From NCBI GenBank assembly GCA_023105745.1, contig JALGQZ010000017.1, positions 1,398,001-1,462,000 on the forward strand: DNA of 64,000 nucleotides, written 5' to 3'. Each line of letters opens with the position of its first letter. Position 1 is the first letter of the stretch. The translations under genes were made by a program, and so were the position numbers. This stretch comes from Austropuccinia psidii. Its lineage: Eukaryota; Basidiomycota; Pucciniomycetes; Pucciniales; Sphaerophragmiaceae. The notes under the pieces are model-generated. The model was not told the DNA's origin. It ran no database searches and was given only the letters and a program-made list of their open reading frames with translations. Below, piece after piece: positions 1 through 11,659 of this stretch.

Positions 1-482
1 CGTTGGAATCGCTGCTGCTGGCTACTGGGGCTGTTTTTGGCACTTGCTTGGGTGGTGGAGGGTTGTTTTTCCTCCATTCTAGTGTCAAGAGCATCATGTT
101 TTTCTTCTCAATCAGTGGATGCCATCCATTGAGCAATTTGCAAGTATTGGGATGGCCCAGGAATTCTCTTACAGTCAGGTAAGAATTCATGCAGTTTTTC
201 CACAGATCTGCAAGCATCTGGTACTCCTTGTACTGCAGGGCATTGTTGTATGCTTTGTGGCTGGCTTTGTATATGTCCACTGAGGCTTCTTGTGGTGGTG
301 TCAGCTCTTTGTGAAGGTAAAATGGTATTATCAGCATCAGAATGACCTATTTTAGTTGTTTGGAAGTCATCAACTGACCCTTTCCCTTCTGTACCTGGTT
401 GGCTCCTGCCATAATCATGTCCATTACCTTTCTGGGAGCTGCTTGAGGGGTTATAGCTGGCTCCTGATCTAGTTGAAGGCAT
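1..482 (-). pseudogene. E1 gag N-terminal region (broken)
   Basis: The reading frame starts at the ATG ending at 482 and runs 124 codons to a stop at 108-110. It is rich in Ser, Gln, Arg and Pro, as expected for the low-complexity amino end of a retrotransposon Gag. Similar-looking coding sequence appears to continue to position 1 in another frame, which suggests a small indel rather than a true end. No zinc knuckle or capsid domain lies inside the window. The start is chosen because it follows a leader exon and a GTAAGT donor at about 533. Function in particle assembly is inferred from position only. Confidence 0.6.
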
Positions 483-532
483 ATTTTATGATTAAAAAGG
501 CTTAAAATAGTATTTTTATGTCAAAAAACTTA

Positions 533-737
533 CTATTGGCCAAACTCTTAGCTTTCTGAAGGGTATTACTTATATCCAAGTTAATCAATTCAGAATGTAT
601 TACTTCAGGTTAGTTATTTTGAGTCACAATAACAGTACTATTATGGTCTGAATTAACAGTACTGGAAGGTATAATGCTGGTGACTGTTGAGGCTGTTTCA
701 ATGTTTTCTTGCATTACCACATTGTCAGACACTAAAA
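533..737 (-). other. E1 leader exon between two putative introns
   Basis: On the minus strand a pyrimidine stretch ending in TTTTAG is followed by TGTCTGACAATG and about 200 bases of Thr/Ser/Asn-type coding sequence, ending at a GTAAGT donor near 533. Gag starts about 50 bases further on. The same arrangement (acceptor, TGTCT or TGTTT, short exon, donor, gag ATG) occurs in E2, E3, E4 and E6. Splice sites are read by eye. Confidence 0.45.
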
Positions 738-938
738 TCAATGAAAAAGCCAATTAATTAAGTGGGAAAAAGGTTATTTCAAAAAAAGAAATAAAAATAT
801 AAGCCTCACTTATAATAAGAAAAAAATTATTCTTTATGGGTTTGTTGAATTATAAGTATTTTTTATATGTTTTTGAAATTTTTCAATATAAGAAAAGGGT
901 TTAAAAAAATTAAAAAAAATATGTCACAGGTAAAATAT

Positions 939-956
939 CACGGCTGGGCCCCCAAA
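939..956 (-). promoter_or_regulatory. E1 primer-binding region
   Basis: Directly inside the LTR-E edge the minus strand reads TTTGGGGGCCCAGCCGTG. Nearly the same bases follow the LTRs of E4 (18224) and E6 (57027), although the LTRs differ. If the tRNA primer pairs from TGG, there is a 2-base offset from the LTR. Confidence 0.55.
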
Positions 957-2766
957 TGTAAGGTGTGGATATGAAAGTTTGATCAAAAATGAAGTACTTT
1001 TGCTGTCCTCAAAATTTGTACAAGGTAAAAACTAATTAAAAATAGTAAGAAATATTATTTTTGAGAGAAAACACGCAAATTTTATTGTTTATAACTTTGT
1101 TCTTATAAAAAAATAATATTATAAAGATTTATTGTTTTACCAACAATAAACATTTATCCAAAAATACTCTACAAGAGATATTTAAGGCTACAAAAGAAAT
1201 TTCTTCAAGAGCAATTTCAATTGGAATTAATTGAGCAAGGAACTGCAAGAAATAAAATAAAGAACAAAGTCTTTAAGAATAATATTAAGGATAAAACATG
1301 CCCAAAAGTGACCAGAGTGAATTTGGAAACAAAGTGACAAAGTTAACAGTGATGAAAGATGCTTTAATTCACTTTTGGGTTGGTTCAGGGGTAAAAATGA
1401 TTATAAGAGTTACAAACAATGATTCTAATAATTTTTTCATGTGTTTAAAAGGTTTAAAATGATTTAAAAAAGGTGGTTGGAATCTTTTATTGTTGGTTTA
1501 ACAGTGTTTAAACTAATCATAAAAGGAAAAGATTCTAACATGAAGAGAAAAGTGGGCCAAAGAAGACATTCTTTTATAGCCATCAATTTTCTTACTCCAA
1601 AAGTAATATTTACTCTTGTCAGTCGCAAAAATCAGTCTGACAACAGAAAAGCCAATTATAGCATCATTGAACCCTGGTTTAGACCAAAAAAGGGCTGGTT
1701 TAAGCCATTTTTAGCCATTTTAGACCCTTAAATCAGCCATTACTATAGCAATACCTGGTCTAGAGCCTTCAAAACAGGTCAGAATTTTTCTAAGAGGCGT
1801 AGAAACCAGTTAAAACTGTTTTTAATAAAATTGTTTTAACTTAAGGGTAGGTTTACCCTCTTGGCAGCAGTTAAAATCACCCTGGTTGGTATCAAAACCT
1901 CATCATCAATTGAGTCAAAGACCCTGTGACTCAATTCCAGGCCAAAAGTGATGAACCTTTGTGTGGATTTTGACATCCCACGCCAGTCAGAAAGGAATTT
2001 GGGGGTCTGGCTCCCCCTTAGAGCTAGAGTTCCTTTTCCCCCCCAATTTATTTTTTCCTTTCATTCCTTGTCATGCATTATACTTGTAACTTACATATGT
2101 AATTCAATTGAATTGTACAGTACAATACAGTAATAATTGATACCTCATATGTAAATCAAAGTTCACTTATTTAATACACGCGCACATTTTGACATTTCAA
2201 TTGAATTCAATTGAAAATACTTCAATTCCTCATAACTTCTAAACTAAACACAACACCTCAATTTTAACACAGAAATTGATGGTTAACACCCCATGTGGTG
2301 TGAATTAAATTGAAGCTTTGAGGATTTTCAATTTTTGTATTGAAAATACTAAAAACTTAATTTAAGCTTATTTAGAGTTGAGTTACAGAAATTTCATCCA
2401 GAGGTGACCCCACTTTATTTTTTATGAGGAATCCAATGGTGTGATAATTTCTTTATGTTTATTTATTGGATAAAAAGTTATAATATATTTTATATAAATT
2501 TTTACCAAAAATATTTTAATTTCACAATTTTTATCAAAAATTCATTTTTACTTAATTTTTACAAGTAAAAATATAATTTCATAATTTTAAATTTTATTGT
2601 AATTTTATTTTTAATTTATAATTAAATTTTGATTTTTAAATATAAATTTGTATTTCCATTTCAATTCTCATTTTAATAATATAAATAAATTTATTTTATT
2701 TATATTTGTGTCTTAATTTATCTTTTGTGGTCTTTTGGGTATATGAAAATACCTCTAAGGCTCACA
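957..2766 (-). repeat. LTR-E, 5' LTR of E1 (1810 bp)
   Basis: On the minus strand the repeat begins TGTGAGCCTTAGAGG (ending at 2766) and ends CCACACCTTACA (957). A second copy of its 3' part lies at about 42180-43724 on the plus strand, sharing the segment with GTGGGGTCACCTCTGG. The first 40 bases resemble LTR-A, but the body is different. ORFs at 1477-1731 and 1948-2133 are chance frames inside the LTR. Confidence 0.8.
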
Positions 2767-2962
2767 ACATCCAAAAACATAGAAAATTATTCTTTGATGT
2801 ACTCTGAATTATTTTGAATCAAAATCTTAAATTTCAATTTTTTCTTTCTTTAAAAAGAATCACATTTTGTTTAATATTTAAAAAATAAGAGTTTATATAA
2901 AATTTGGAAAATATTTTAAAATTTTAAAAAATAATTTTTCCTCTATCAATTTTTCTCTCTAG

Positions 2963-3121
2963 TGTCTTTAATAAGATATATTGCAGCTGGCAATAATATC
3001 AGTAAGAGATATATTACCAGTCTATAATCTTCAGAAGCAGAATCTGAAGAGAGTATCAAAGTGCAAATTGGTAAAAGGAGCACTTTATTCAAAGCAGAAA
3101 TAGCCAAACAACCACAAAAGG
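2963..3121 (+). other. E2 leader exon upstream of gag
   Basis: TCTCTCTAG at 2954-2962 looks like a splice acceptor. It is followed by TGTCTTTAAT and about 160 bases that match the E3 leader exon (30660-30817 on the minus strand), then GTGTGT as a donor at 3122. Gag begins 50 bases on. In E2 the exon has indels and stops; in E3 it stays open and encodes a Lys/Leu/Glu-rich peptide. Confidence 0.45.
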
Positions 3122-3171
3122 GTGTGTGTTTTTTGTCTTCATCTTTTACTTTTTCTTAAATTGATGTGAAA

Positions 3172-5140
3172 ATGGTGCATACCAGAAATGGAGAAGCTAT
3201 TAAGTCCAAACAGATGGATCTGGACAAGGAAAAGGAAAGACCAGGGCCAGATCTGGCAAGTCTTCCTCATGAAAGACATGTCTGGAGGATGCCAGAGTTG
3301 ACCCCCATTCCCTAAGGTCTGTACCTACAAAGTTTGATATGAACTCTGAGCCTGAACTGATTCAAGGTAATATTTCAAGGGCTGAACCATTTCCAAGTGG
3401 TAGCCATAGAAATATATCAATCCAAGTACAAAACCTGGTACCGGGCAGCCAAGGAAGAGTAGTGATAAATAAGCCCAAGCCTTTGGAAGGGGGCCATGAA
3501 CTCCTACTTCCACATCAAGGGCTTTCTGGGTCAGGAGAAGACCATAGAACCCTTATGAGGATGGAGCCCATTTTCTTGCAAAGAGGAGGTCAAAAAGATA
3601 AATAATTGGTTGAAGAAACAAATTATTTTATCCATAGACAAAAAGGAGGAGTTGGAAATGACCCCAGCTTTAGAGAAAGAAGGCCCAGTGGAATCTACCA
3701 GCTCCAAACCAGCTCTAGAAATGTCCAAAAACAAGCCCAGAGGACCTCAGAAAAAGCAGAAAGGTCCCAAGAACCAATAGGAAAAGGGAAAAGGCAGAGC
3801 CAATTGGCACAGATGTTACCTAGAAGGGTACAGGATCCCCCAATTGAGACCTTCAGCCATGGATAGTGTTTTCAATATGGCCAGAACTCTTATGGAATTC
3901 ATAGCCAAAGAGCAGGAAAGGATGAACAGGAATTTTCCATGCAAATAATAGATGAAATATTATTTGTTAAATTTAGTATTAATTGAAAACTTTGTGAGCT
4001 TGATTCAAAATTAAATGAAATAACATCATATAATAATGAATTAAAAAAGAATGACAGAATTTCTGTTGATTTGCATAAATTAACAACTGCCAGACTTGAC
4101 TTAATTTCCAATACATGTGACAGAATTGAGAGTAAATATCAAGTCCAAGATGATGGAATGGAAGATCTTTCCATTACAAAAATCAATGACCAGCTTAAAA
4201 TTCTAAAAATTCATGTTTTAGAAATAGTTGGTAATACCAATATTTTTGCCACACACTTAGCAAGAAGTGACAGTGAAAGGCAGGAATTAAAGGATGAAAT
4301 AATTGCACATGTGTAACAAATTCATAAGAATTATGAACCAAATTCACATAAGCCCAGACATTCCACATGTTGGACTGAAGAGAAAATCTCTCTGAAAGGA
4401 AGTTTGACCCCTTTTCTGGGAGAAAATGCAATAACTGCAAAAGATATTCCCAAATTAGAAGAATGGCCAACATTCTGTGGTGAAGGTGAATATAATCATA
4501 TTGAGTTCATCAGCACAATTGATGTTTTGCAAGAAGTTTTTCATATACCTGATGAAATTGGAGTGGGTAAATTGTACTATTTGTTTACCTGAACTGCAGA
4601 CAGATGGTATGACAAAATGAGACAAGAACATGGAAAACATGATTGGTTGTAATGAAAATATCAAATAATCACCAAGTGGGCCAATAATTCTTGGAGGTTT
4701 AAAATGTAAAATTCTTTTGAAATTGCTATTTTTAACTCAGAAAAAGATAAACCACTTACTTGGTTCCTCAAACAGAAAGACAGATTATCTGCTTCACACC
4801 CAGATATGTCTGAATCAATTATTGAAATGAAAATATTAAAAAAATGTGGAGGAGAACTAGAACATGCTATCAAGTGTAGATGTGTAGAGACCTGTTCAAC
4901 AGAAGACTACATTAATTCTATGGAAGATGTCATTACTAGGACAAGAATTGGTAAATCCTGGATTGGAAAACCTATGGAATCCAAAATTATCCCAAAGATT
5001 TCCAGAGAAGATAAGAAAACTGTCTTGAAGTGTCATAAATGTGGAAGCACGTCACATTTCACCAATAATTGCATCAAAAAGACTAAAATCAATGAAGTTC
5101 AAGTCATTGAAGAGGCTCAGTGTTCTGAAGAGAAAAGATA
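3172..5140 (+). pseudogene. E2 gag (capsid and nucleocapsid), degenerate
   Basis: Gag starts at ATG 3172, whose first residues match the E3 gag start at 30606 (minus). The main frame holds from 3339 to 4316 with stops at 3603 and 3864. It passes through a Gln/Ser-rich region, a helical stretch (4071-4316) and capsid-like sequence (4404-4860). It ends in a zinc knuckle at about 5032-5073, C-X2-C-X4-H-X4-C with all four ligands. Gag would package the element RNA in cytoplasmic particles. Several frameshifts mean no full protein can be made. An overlapping second frame is listed separately. Confidence 0.8.
3496..3948 (+). pseudogene. E2 copy of the gag-overlapping +1-frame ORF
   Basis: From ATG 3496 a frame +1 to gag reads 150 codons to TAA 3946, with only two interruptions (TGA 3556 and a TAG near 3778). 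Motifs match the equivalent frame of E4: an MNS start, a GW residue pair, the string VKKI, a PVxSTSSKP motif, YRIP, and a C-terminal MD-VFNMARTLMEF block followed by KExERM. The match is at amino-acid level in this frame. Function is unknown. It may be an accessory protein or an alternative Gag amino end. Confidence 0.5.
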
Positions 5141-5770
5141 ATCTGGTCAAGATTTTTCAGTCACTGAAGACACACCAGTAGATGACTATTCTATTGAGAA
5201 AATTACAGCCTTCTTTGAAGTCACTGAAGTCCATACTTACTTGCCACAGTATAGTGAAGATTGCTATAACCTTATAAATATACAGGATTCCAGAATATGT
5301 AAATCTAAACCTGCTAGAGGCAAAGGATACACTTCTGGAGCATCTTGTATCACATCAATTATGATTGATGATGTTTAAGCGAAAGTCAATTTGGACAAAG
5401 GGGCAGTTTGCACTTGTATAGGCAAAGACTACCTTCAAATCAAACTTCCTGGATGGAAAACCCATCTATTACAAATAGAAGATGTGCAGTTTAGTAGTGC
5501 CAGTAATAACATGTACCCTTTGAACATATTAGAAACTCATCTTGTATTTGCAGACCCTGCAACAAGTATATGAATGAGGACAGAGATAGTAGTAATGGAA
5601 AATTTTACATATCAACATATCATTCTTGGAAATGATTATTTCTATATTTATCGTATTGACATTAACAAGCATAAGGATAGATATTTTGAAATTGGAAAAG
5701 AGAAAAGAAAAAAATTGCTTTTTCCAATATTCCCAAAAAAATATTAATAATATCTTCAAGTAAAGATACT
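5141..5770 (+). pseudogene. E2 aspartic protease region (active site lost)
   Basis: The segment matches the nucleocapsid-protease linker and retropepsin-like domain of E3 and E4. The active-site triad, DTG in E3, E4 and E6, reads DKG here (about 5394-5402), so the protease should be dead. A TAA at 5377 just before it and one at 5571 also break the frame. The protease would cut the Gag-Pol precursor during particle maturation. Confidence 0.7.
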
Positions 5771-6232
5771 AATAAGGAGGAATTTGTGAATAATCAGCTT
5801 ATTGAAGCACAGATTAATCCATCATTATTGCCCAAAATGAGGCATGAGCTGGTTGATGTGTTGTACACATATAAAAATGCATTTTCTTCAGACGTTGAAT
5901 CATTAGGCACTATTAAGCAACATTAAGTTGATATTACTCTTAATATTTGCAGACCATACCCTCCAGTACTTAGAATACCAGCTTATAAAGCAAGTCTCAG
6001 AGCTGGAGAAGTCTTGGAAAAACATATCCAAGAGTTGATACAACTTGGTGTACTATGAAAAATAGGCCATAATGAGGGACTTAAAGTGACAACTCCTGTT
6101 ATTATTTCCTGGAATAATGATAAATCAGGGATGGTTGGAGATTTTATAGCATTGAATATCAAAACAGTTCCAGATAGGTATCCAATTCCTATAATACAAA
6201 AAACCTTAACCCAATTTTCCAAAGCTAAGTAT
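5771..6232 (+). pseudogene. E2 RT, amino-terminal half
   Basis: The RT palm and fingers begin here, with the TTPVII and MVGDF motifs and a PDRYPIPxIQ-type segment at about 6090-6200. The gene is cut at 6232 by solo LTR-C (6233-7623) and resumes at 7624. Stops at 5923 and 6056 also disrupt it. RT would copy the element RNA into cDNA. Confidence 0.8.
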
Positions 6233-7623
6233 TGTCACAGGGGCTCTAGTGGAAATACAAGAGTGGCCTGGCACTCAGCAATCAGGGAACTCACTTGGAA
6301 GACTCCAAAATAATAAAGAATAAAAATAATAAGAATGAATTCCTCTAAAAGATATGCAGGTACAAGATGAGATGCAAAAGAAGAAAGGGAAGCCAAATGG
6401 CCAAAGAGCCAACCAAGTAAGTCCTTAATCACTGTTTCAACCTGCCAAAAATGAATAATGGAATTAGTAAGGATATGACCACCAAATATCCATTGACAGG
6501 CAAAGAAAGAGAAAGAGAAAAGTGCTAAATGACTGACTTAATAATATCAGTATTTTCTTAACTAAAATGAAAAGAAAATAAAGATAAATTAAAATCAAAG
6601 TATATTAATTAACTGGGGAAAAACCCCCCAGGGTGGAAAGGGTAGCCGGTATATGTGAAAAGCTGGGAGCTTGAGTTCTTCAGGCTGAAAACTGATCTGT
6701 ATTGATCCTTGAGGCTGTATTGATTGTTTTGGGAATTGATACAGCTGGCTAATATTGAAATTGAATTGGGTTGAATGAATTTCCCATGCTTGAAAATGAA
6801 ATACAGTTCTTGATGAATCCAGACTGTATTGAAATGGATATGGTTGCCAAGATGGATTGAGTGGAGCTTTGACACTTGACAGCTTCTTTTGGAACTGCCT
6901 CTTGAATACACCTTGAGAATGAATTGACAGTATTCCTTTGGAAGGAATACTTGGAGTGAGAATAACCAATGACTGCTTGATGGTGTCATTGGTATTTGAG
7001 GTTTTGACACTTGCCCTTGAGCCTTGATGAATCCTCTTGATGACGTGACTGGATGGCCTGATGGAAAGTTGAAATAACCAGTTGATATTGCCGCCAGTGG
7101 ATTGCTGCTGAAAAAAGATGCATAATGGTGTATAACATCGTATATGGCATTTTGGTTATTGGAGGTTGAAAATGGCCATAAGGCTTTAGTGATGATGCCA
7201 GGAGGATATGGGTGAAATTTGGTTTTGGAAGGCTTCGGAGGTGTCAGAGTGTCTTTTGAGGTATTTGGCCATTTTTGGGTTTTTGGCCAAATACAGCTCA
7301 TACAGTCTTAAAACTGTATTTGCGCAAAGTGCGCAACTGCGCAGAAACTGTATTCAAAGCCAAATACAGCTTCTTGGGCTGTATTTCCCCTGTTGACTGG
7401 GAAATACCAAAATTACCCAAAAGTGGAGAAAGGCCAGAAAAGGCCTGATGACGGTGAAGGGCCCAAGTTGGGCCCAGATGATGAAATGGCCATAAAAGGC
7501 AGATTGAGGTGAGATGGCCAATTTGGCCAATGATTTATGGATATGGCTAAATTGCCATATATTTGACATGGCATGGATATGCCATATTTAAGTCCAAGGG
7601 GATGAATTGCCATGGTTGTGACA
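6233..7623 (-). repeat. Solo LTR-C (1391 bp) in E2 RT
   Basis: The copy has a perfect 7-bp terminal inverted repeat, TGTCACA at the left and TGTGACA at the right. Flanks are AGTAT (6228-6232) and GCTAT (7624-7628), a possible 5-bp TSD with two mismatches; removing the LTR rejoins RT. The minus orientation is inferred from E5, whose coding strand is minus and whose left LTR edge starts the same way. The right third (7260-7620) is full of GGCCA/TGGCC palindromic words. A 230-codon minus-strand frame (6609-7301) lies wholly inside it. Confidence 0.85.
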
Positions 7624-7973
7624 GCTATATAACATCAATGGATTTATTAAAAGTCTTTCATCAAAATGCTTTGACACCCAAATCCAAGAAACTCCTTAGC
7701 ATCATAATCCACTGTGGTATTTATGAATATTATAGAATTCCATTTGGTATTAAAAATTCTCAATCTCATTATCAAAGAATGATTAATACCATCTTCCTCA
7801 TAGAATTATCTGAATGATGGCTCATTATTTATATTGATGATATAATAATATGTTCAGATTCATGGTCTTTGCACTTTGAAAGACTTGACAGAGTACTTGA
7901 AAGAGTTTCAGGAGTAAATATGAAGATTTCACTCAAGAAATGCAACTTTGGCTATGAAGAACTTAAAGCTCTA
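7624..7973 (+). pseudogene. E2 RT catalytic core, second piece
   Basis: RT resumes with the ITSMD segment and reaches the catalytic YIDD box intact at 7830-7841, preceded by a stop at 7815. It ends inside the conserved ELKAL/GHIVSG motif, where E3 entered. The left TSD base set is CTCTA (7969-7973); the right one is CCCTA (33092-33096). The gene continues at 33092. Confidence 0.85.
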
Positions 7974-9882
7974 TGTAAGATGTGTCTATGAAACTGTTGA
8001 ATAATATTACTATTAATCAACAGCACTATGACCTTTCTCATGAAACATAATAATATTATTATTATAACCAAAATTAATTAATTAATTCTTTTACTTTTTA
8101 TACACTACTAGTGATTATAACAGTAAGTAGTAATTGTCTACAAGAATCAATTACAAGAATTATTTAATAATAAAACTTCTTTATTAAAATATAAATTTAT
8201 TTTAATATATAATTATATTTTGCAAGAATAACTATAATTATAATTCTTGAATAAAACTATTACTAGAGAAAAGCATTTAAGAGTTAAGAAAAATAACTCA
8301 ATAATACTTCAACAAACCTTAGAAAGAGATTGGTAGAGAGATGTGACGTATAATTGTGGATTTAAGGGATCAAACTTGATTTATAACAATATTCCAACAA
8401 TATATAGTACATTTCTATTATTTCAAATCCTTCTGATTGATTCTTAATTGTTCAAAACACTTAAGAAGAGATTCTATCTAATACTTACTTGTTGGTAATA
8501 ATGGTATAATTGGATAATAAGATGATTTGGAAAAAACAGCAAGAGGAGGCATCTTTCAAGTCTAAGACAGCTCACAGAGGCATTCCATGGAGCAAACTGA
8601 AAATCCAGTTAGTGATAAAACAATAGTCCTTTTGTATTAATGATTGCATCATATTTTGTCATGTAAGATTATCATAATTACTTAATTGATGCTTTTGTAT
8701 GACTACCAACCCAAATATGGTTAACAAGAAAAGGAGTAACAACTGTAAATATTCTTTTATTGAAAAATGAACATTGATTTCTCAATCTTATAAATTTGAT
8801 TGGAAATCTTATCACAGGTTGTATCTTCTGGGAATTTTCGAAGATTTAGTATTGCACATGTAATTATCAAAAATGGACTGTAAGTAAAACTTTCAATTTT
8901 ACTTAAGAAACTTAAATTATTTTTGGTTGATTTATGGCTCATGCTATTCTCCATTGGTCCTGAAGGCTTCAGAAATATTCATTAAGAATTGTATTTTTAA
9001 TGAATTTTTGAAGGTTTTACCTCATTTCTACATAGAATTGCAAATAACACTATATAGCAGGTTGCTATGAGGTAACTCAATATATACTAGTCCAAAAAGG
9101 GTTTTCTTTACTCTTTTGGGTTTTATCCAAGGAAAATCATTAGCAATTGACATGGTTACAGGAGTTTAAGTTGCTCTTTACCTCCCTGTCACGTCAAAAA
9201 AGTAGGTTATTTTCAATTTTCTTATGATTTAATGAGATTTTAGCTTGTTAACTAGGTTCCCAAAAGGTTTGAGTATACTATTTGGGCCAAGATCAGTCAT
9301 GTATCCAATCTTTAGAGCTATCCACACCTCAGAAGCCTCAGAAGTTGGGCACGCAGACTTGCTTTGATGTATTTTGTCCCCCTTACCTATTTTCACATCA
9401 AAAATAGAAATTCAGGGTTGAAGACTGATATCCACTATGGGTTTATCAAAGCTTTATGTAAGAATACCATAATTTCAAGTGCCACAAACATGCATAACAC
9501 TGCACTTAGTGTATATGTAACATGGGATTTCTCACCTTCCCATTATTTTGGTGTGAAATTGAGAAAAACAAACATTTTCACAATTTGTTTATGTGGTATT
9601 GATGATGTTAGATTGAATTACTTTCCATATTAACACCTCTTACATTTAGTTTAATCTTATTTACTCTATGGAATTACCCTTGGTGAATTTTTGTGTAGAA
9701 TCCAGATCTAGCCTTTAATCCATGGATTTACTTCCTAACAAAAAGATTATTCCTCTTTTCTGAAATAAAAAATGATTAATTTTGAATATATGAATTACTT
9801 ATGGGTTATGCATAGTTCAGAATTTATCTTTGAAGACAGTTGTGGCCTATTTGGGTATGTAAAATATACCTCAAGGCTCACA
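7974..9882 (-). repeat. LTR-A, 3' LTR of E3 (1909 bp)
   Basis: On the minus strand it starts TGTGAGCCTTGAGG at 9882 and ends GACACATCTTACA at 7974. It matches the LTR at 31196-33091 and the solo copies at 16066 and 28071. ORFs at 8757-8954 and 9364-9633 lie within it and recur only because the LTR recurs; they are not genes. Confidence 0.9.
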
Positions 9883-9894
9883 TTCCCTCCCACC
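9883..9894 (-). promoter_or_regulatory. E3 polypurine tract
   Basis: On the minus strand GGTGGGAGGGAA directly precedes the 3' LTR start TGTGAGCC. This is the expected primer site for plus-strand DNA synthesis. E4 and E6 have GGTGGTAGGGAA at the same place. Confidence 0.75.
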
Positions 9895-10023
9895 AAAAAA
9901 AATTGTACTAAAATTTTATTAATGATATCAAGAAGAAAAAGTACCCAAAGGGGGTTAATATCCACTTTAAAACCTCTTTACATTACTCAGAGCAAATAAC
10001 CTAAAGCACATTTATAGACATAT

Positions 10024-11378
10024 TCAGGCTTGTAAATTTCTTTCATGTCTAAATCCTCTCAAGAGTTTATCTGAGTCAGGTATCTCTGATTCTGCCAGCC
10101 ATTTATCTTCATGTACTGGATTTCTATATCTGAAAAGATGTTCTCTTTGATTTTTAACCCTAAGTCTCCTTTCTTTAATGACTTTCCTTATCTTTTTCTC
10201 TTCACTCTGTTCCACTGGTGGTACAGTCAAAGGAGTTGGGTTCCTTAAAGGAAACAATTCTTTTTCAGCTGGTTGATAAGGTTTTATCAAGCTGACTGGA
10301 AAGGTGGGGTGTTTATTTTCTAATTTACCACTCAATTACACTTGAAATTCATTTTTTCCATGTAAGGCAACAATAACAAAAGGTCCTACATAAGAATCTT
10401 TAAGTTTCTTTGAGCCTTTAATATTATAAAAATTCAAGGTTGAAACTAGAACTAGGTCCCCCACTTTGAAGTCTGGTACTTTGTGACTCTTCTCCCACTT
10501 CTGTTTTGCATAGTCAAAAGTATCATTCATACTCTGTTTTGCATGATATTTCACTTTATCAAGAATTATCTTGGAGCTGGATTTGTAGGATGGTTGTCAA
10601 TTAAATCTCTCCTCAGTATGTCTGCTGGGAGTCTTGGGTTCCTTCCTTTCTCCAAAATAGCAGGAGTTTGACCTGTGGAAGAATGGACTGATGTCTTATA
10701 TGCAAATTCTAATGCAGGTATTAGAGTACACCATTCATGGGTAAAGCCATCTGAGTCCCTTAGTTCTAATCCATAAGCACAGAAACTCCTGATCATTTCT
10801 TCTAAAGTTTGAATCATTCTCTCTGCTAGTCCATCTGTTTGAGGGTAATATGCTGTTTAAAATGATAACCTAGTCCCAAAAAATCTATGAAGATTGGTCC
10901 AAAGTTCATATTTGAAGTTGGGATCCCTGTCACCTATGATCTTCTTAAATAATCCTGTATGAGAAATAACTCTACGCCATAGAAGAATAGCTGTATCCAT
11001 AGCAGTTTTGTCTTTATGAAATGGTAAGAATATGGAAGTCTTTCTATATCTGTCTACAAGGACTAAACAAGAATCATATCATTTTTCACCACTTGAGGGG
11101 AGTTCTGCGACCCAATCCATGTGAAAAACCTCCTAAGGGGATTTTTCTTCTTGAATATGAATCATTAGTCCAAATTTCTTGCCTGTACTCCTGTTTGCCT
11201 TTTGGCATCTGTCCCAGGTATGGCAATATTCAATAGTTCCTTTTCTCCAAGATGGCCACCATGCACAGTTTTTCACTTTTTCAAGTGTTCTGTCTTCTGA
11301 GAGGTGTCCAGAGTAAATGCTATAATGGCATTCATGAGGAAAGGTATTGATAAGCAATCTGATACAAAATGTCATCAT
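10024..11378 (-). pseudogene. E3 integrase
   Basis: Read on the minus strand, an amino-terminal zinc-binding (HHCC) region lies at 11378-11133, the core at about 11130-10570, and a basic carboxyl end at 10554-10024. In the zinc region the C-X2-C pair reads C-HT-W, so one ligand is lost. The core has stops. The carboxyl ORFs (10336-10554 and 10024-10335) hold the VGDLVLVSTLNF and FPVSLIKPY motifs, separated by a single stop at 10333. No chromodomain is seen. Integrase would insert the cDNA into the host chromosome. Confidence 0.82.
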
Positions 11379-11659
11379 ACATGAATGTTTGGTTCTGTGG
11401 TAAATTATTCCATCAAAGAAGTGAAATCTTCCTTTAGAATAGGAATTCTTTCAAATCTCATCCAGTGAATTGACTAAAGAAGTATGTTTGCAGTCTTTAT
11501 CTAGCAAGGAAGTCAAGAAATGGCAATTCTTGTCTTGCTTATAAGATTCTCTGACTTCTTCAAAGAATTCAGTCCCAATATCAGTTATGTCAATTCCTTC
11601 AATTGGAATCTGTATTTCTGCTTCCAAAGGTACAACAGCTGGGGTATCAGGAGTATTGG

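Larger units (their letters stand above)
1..2766 (-). mobile_element. E1: 5' part of a Ty3/Gypsy-like LTR element, cut by window edge
   Basis: A 5' LTR (LTR-E, 957-2766), a primer-binding region, a leader and the first part of gag are read leftwards on the minus strand; protease, RT and integrase would lie beyond position 1. It is inserted in the 5' leader of E2: the sequence right of 2766 is homologous to the E3 leader around 30835-31000. Only one edge is visible, so no TSD can be confirmed. Assignment to Ty3/Gypsy rests on gag and leader organisation shared with the other elements, because no pol is in view. Confidence 0.75.

Noticed and set aside
1948..2133. Small ORF with a hydrophobic segment in LTR-E
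   Set aside because: It lies in the LTR and is antisense to E1; no signal or repeat supports it.
7208..7613. Several 60-70-codon ORFs on both strands
   Set aside because: All lie within solo LTR-C, in a GGCC/ATGGCC word-rich stretch, and none shows a domain.
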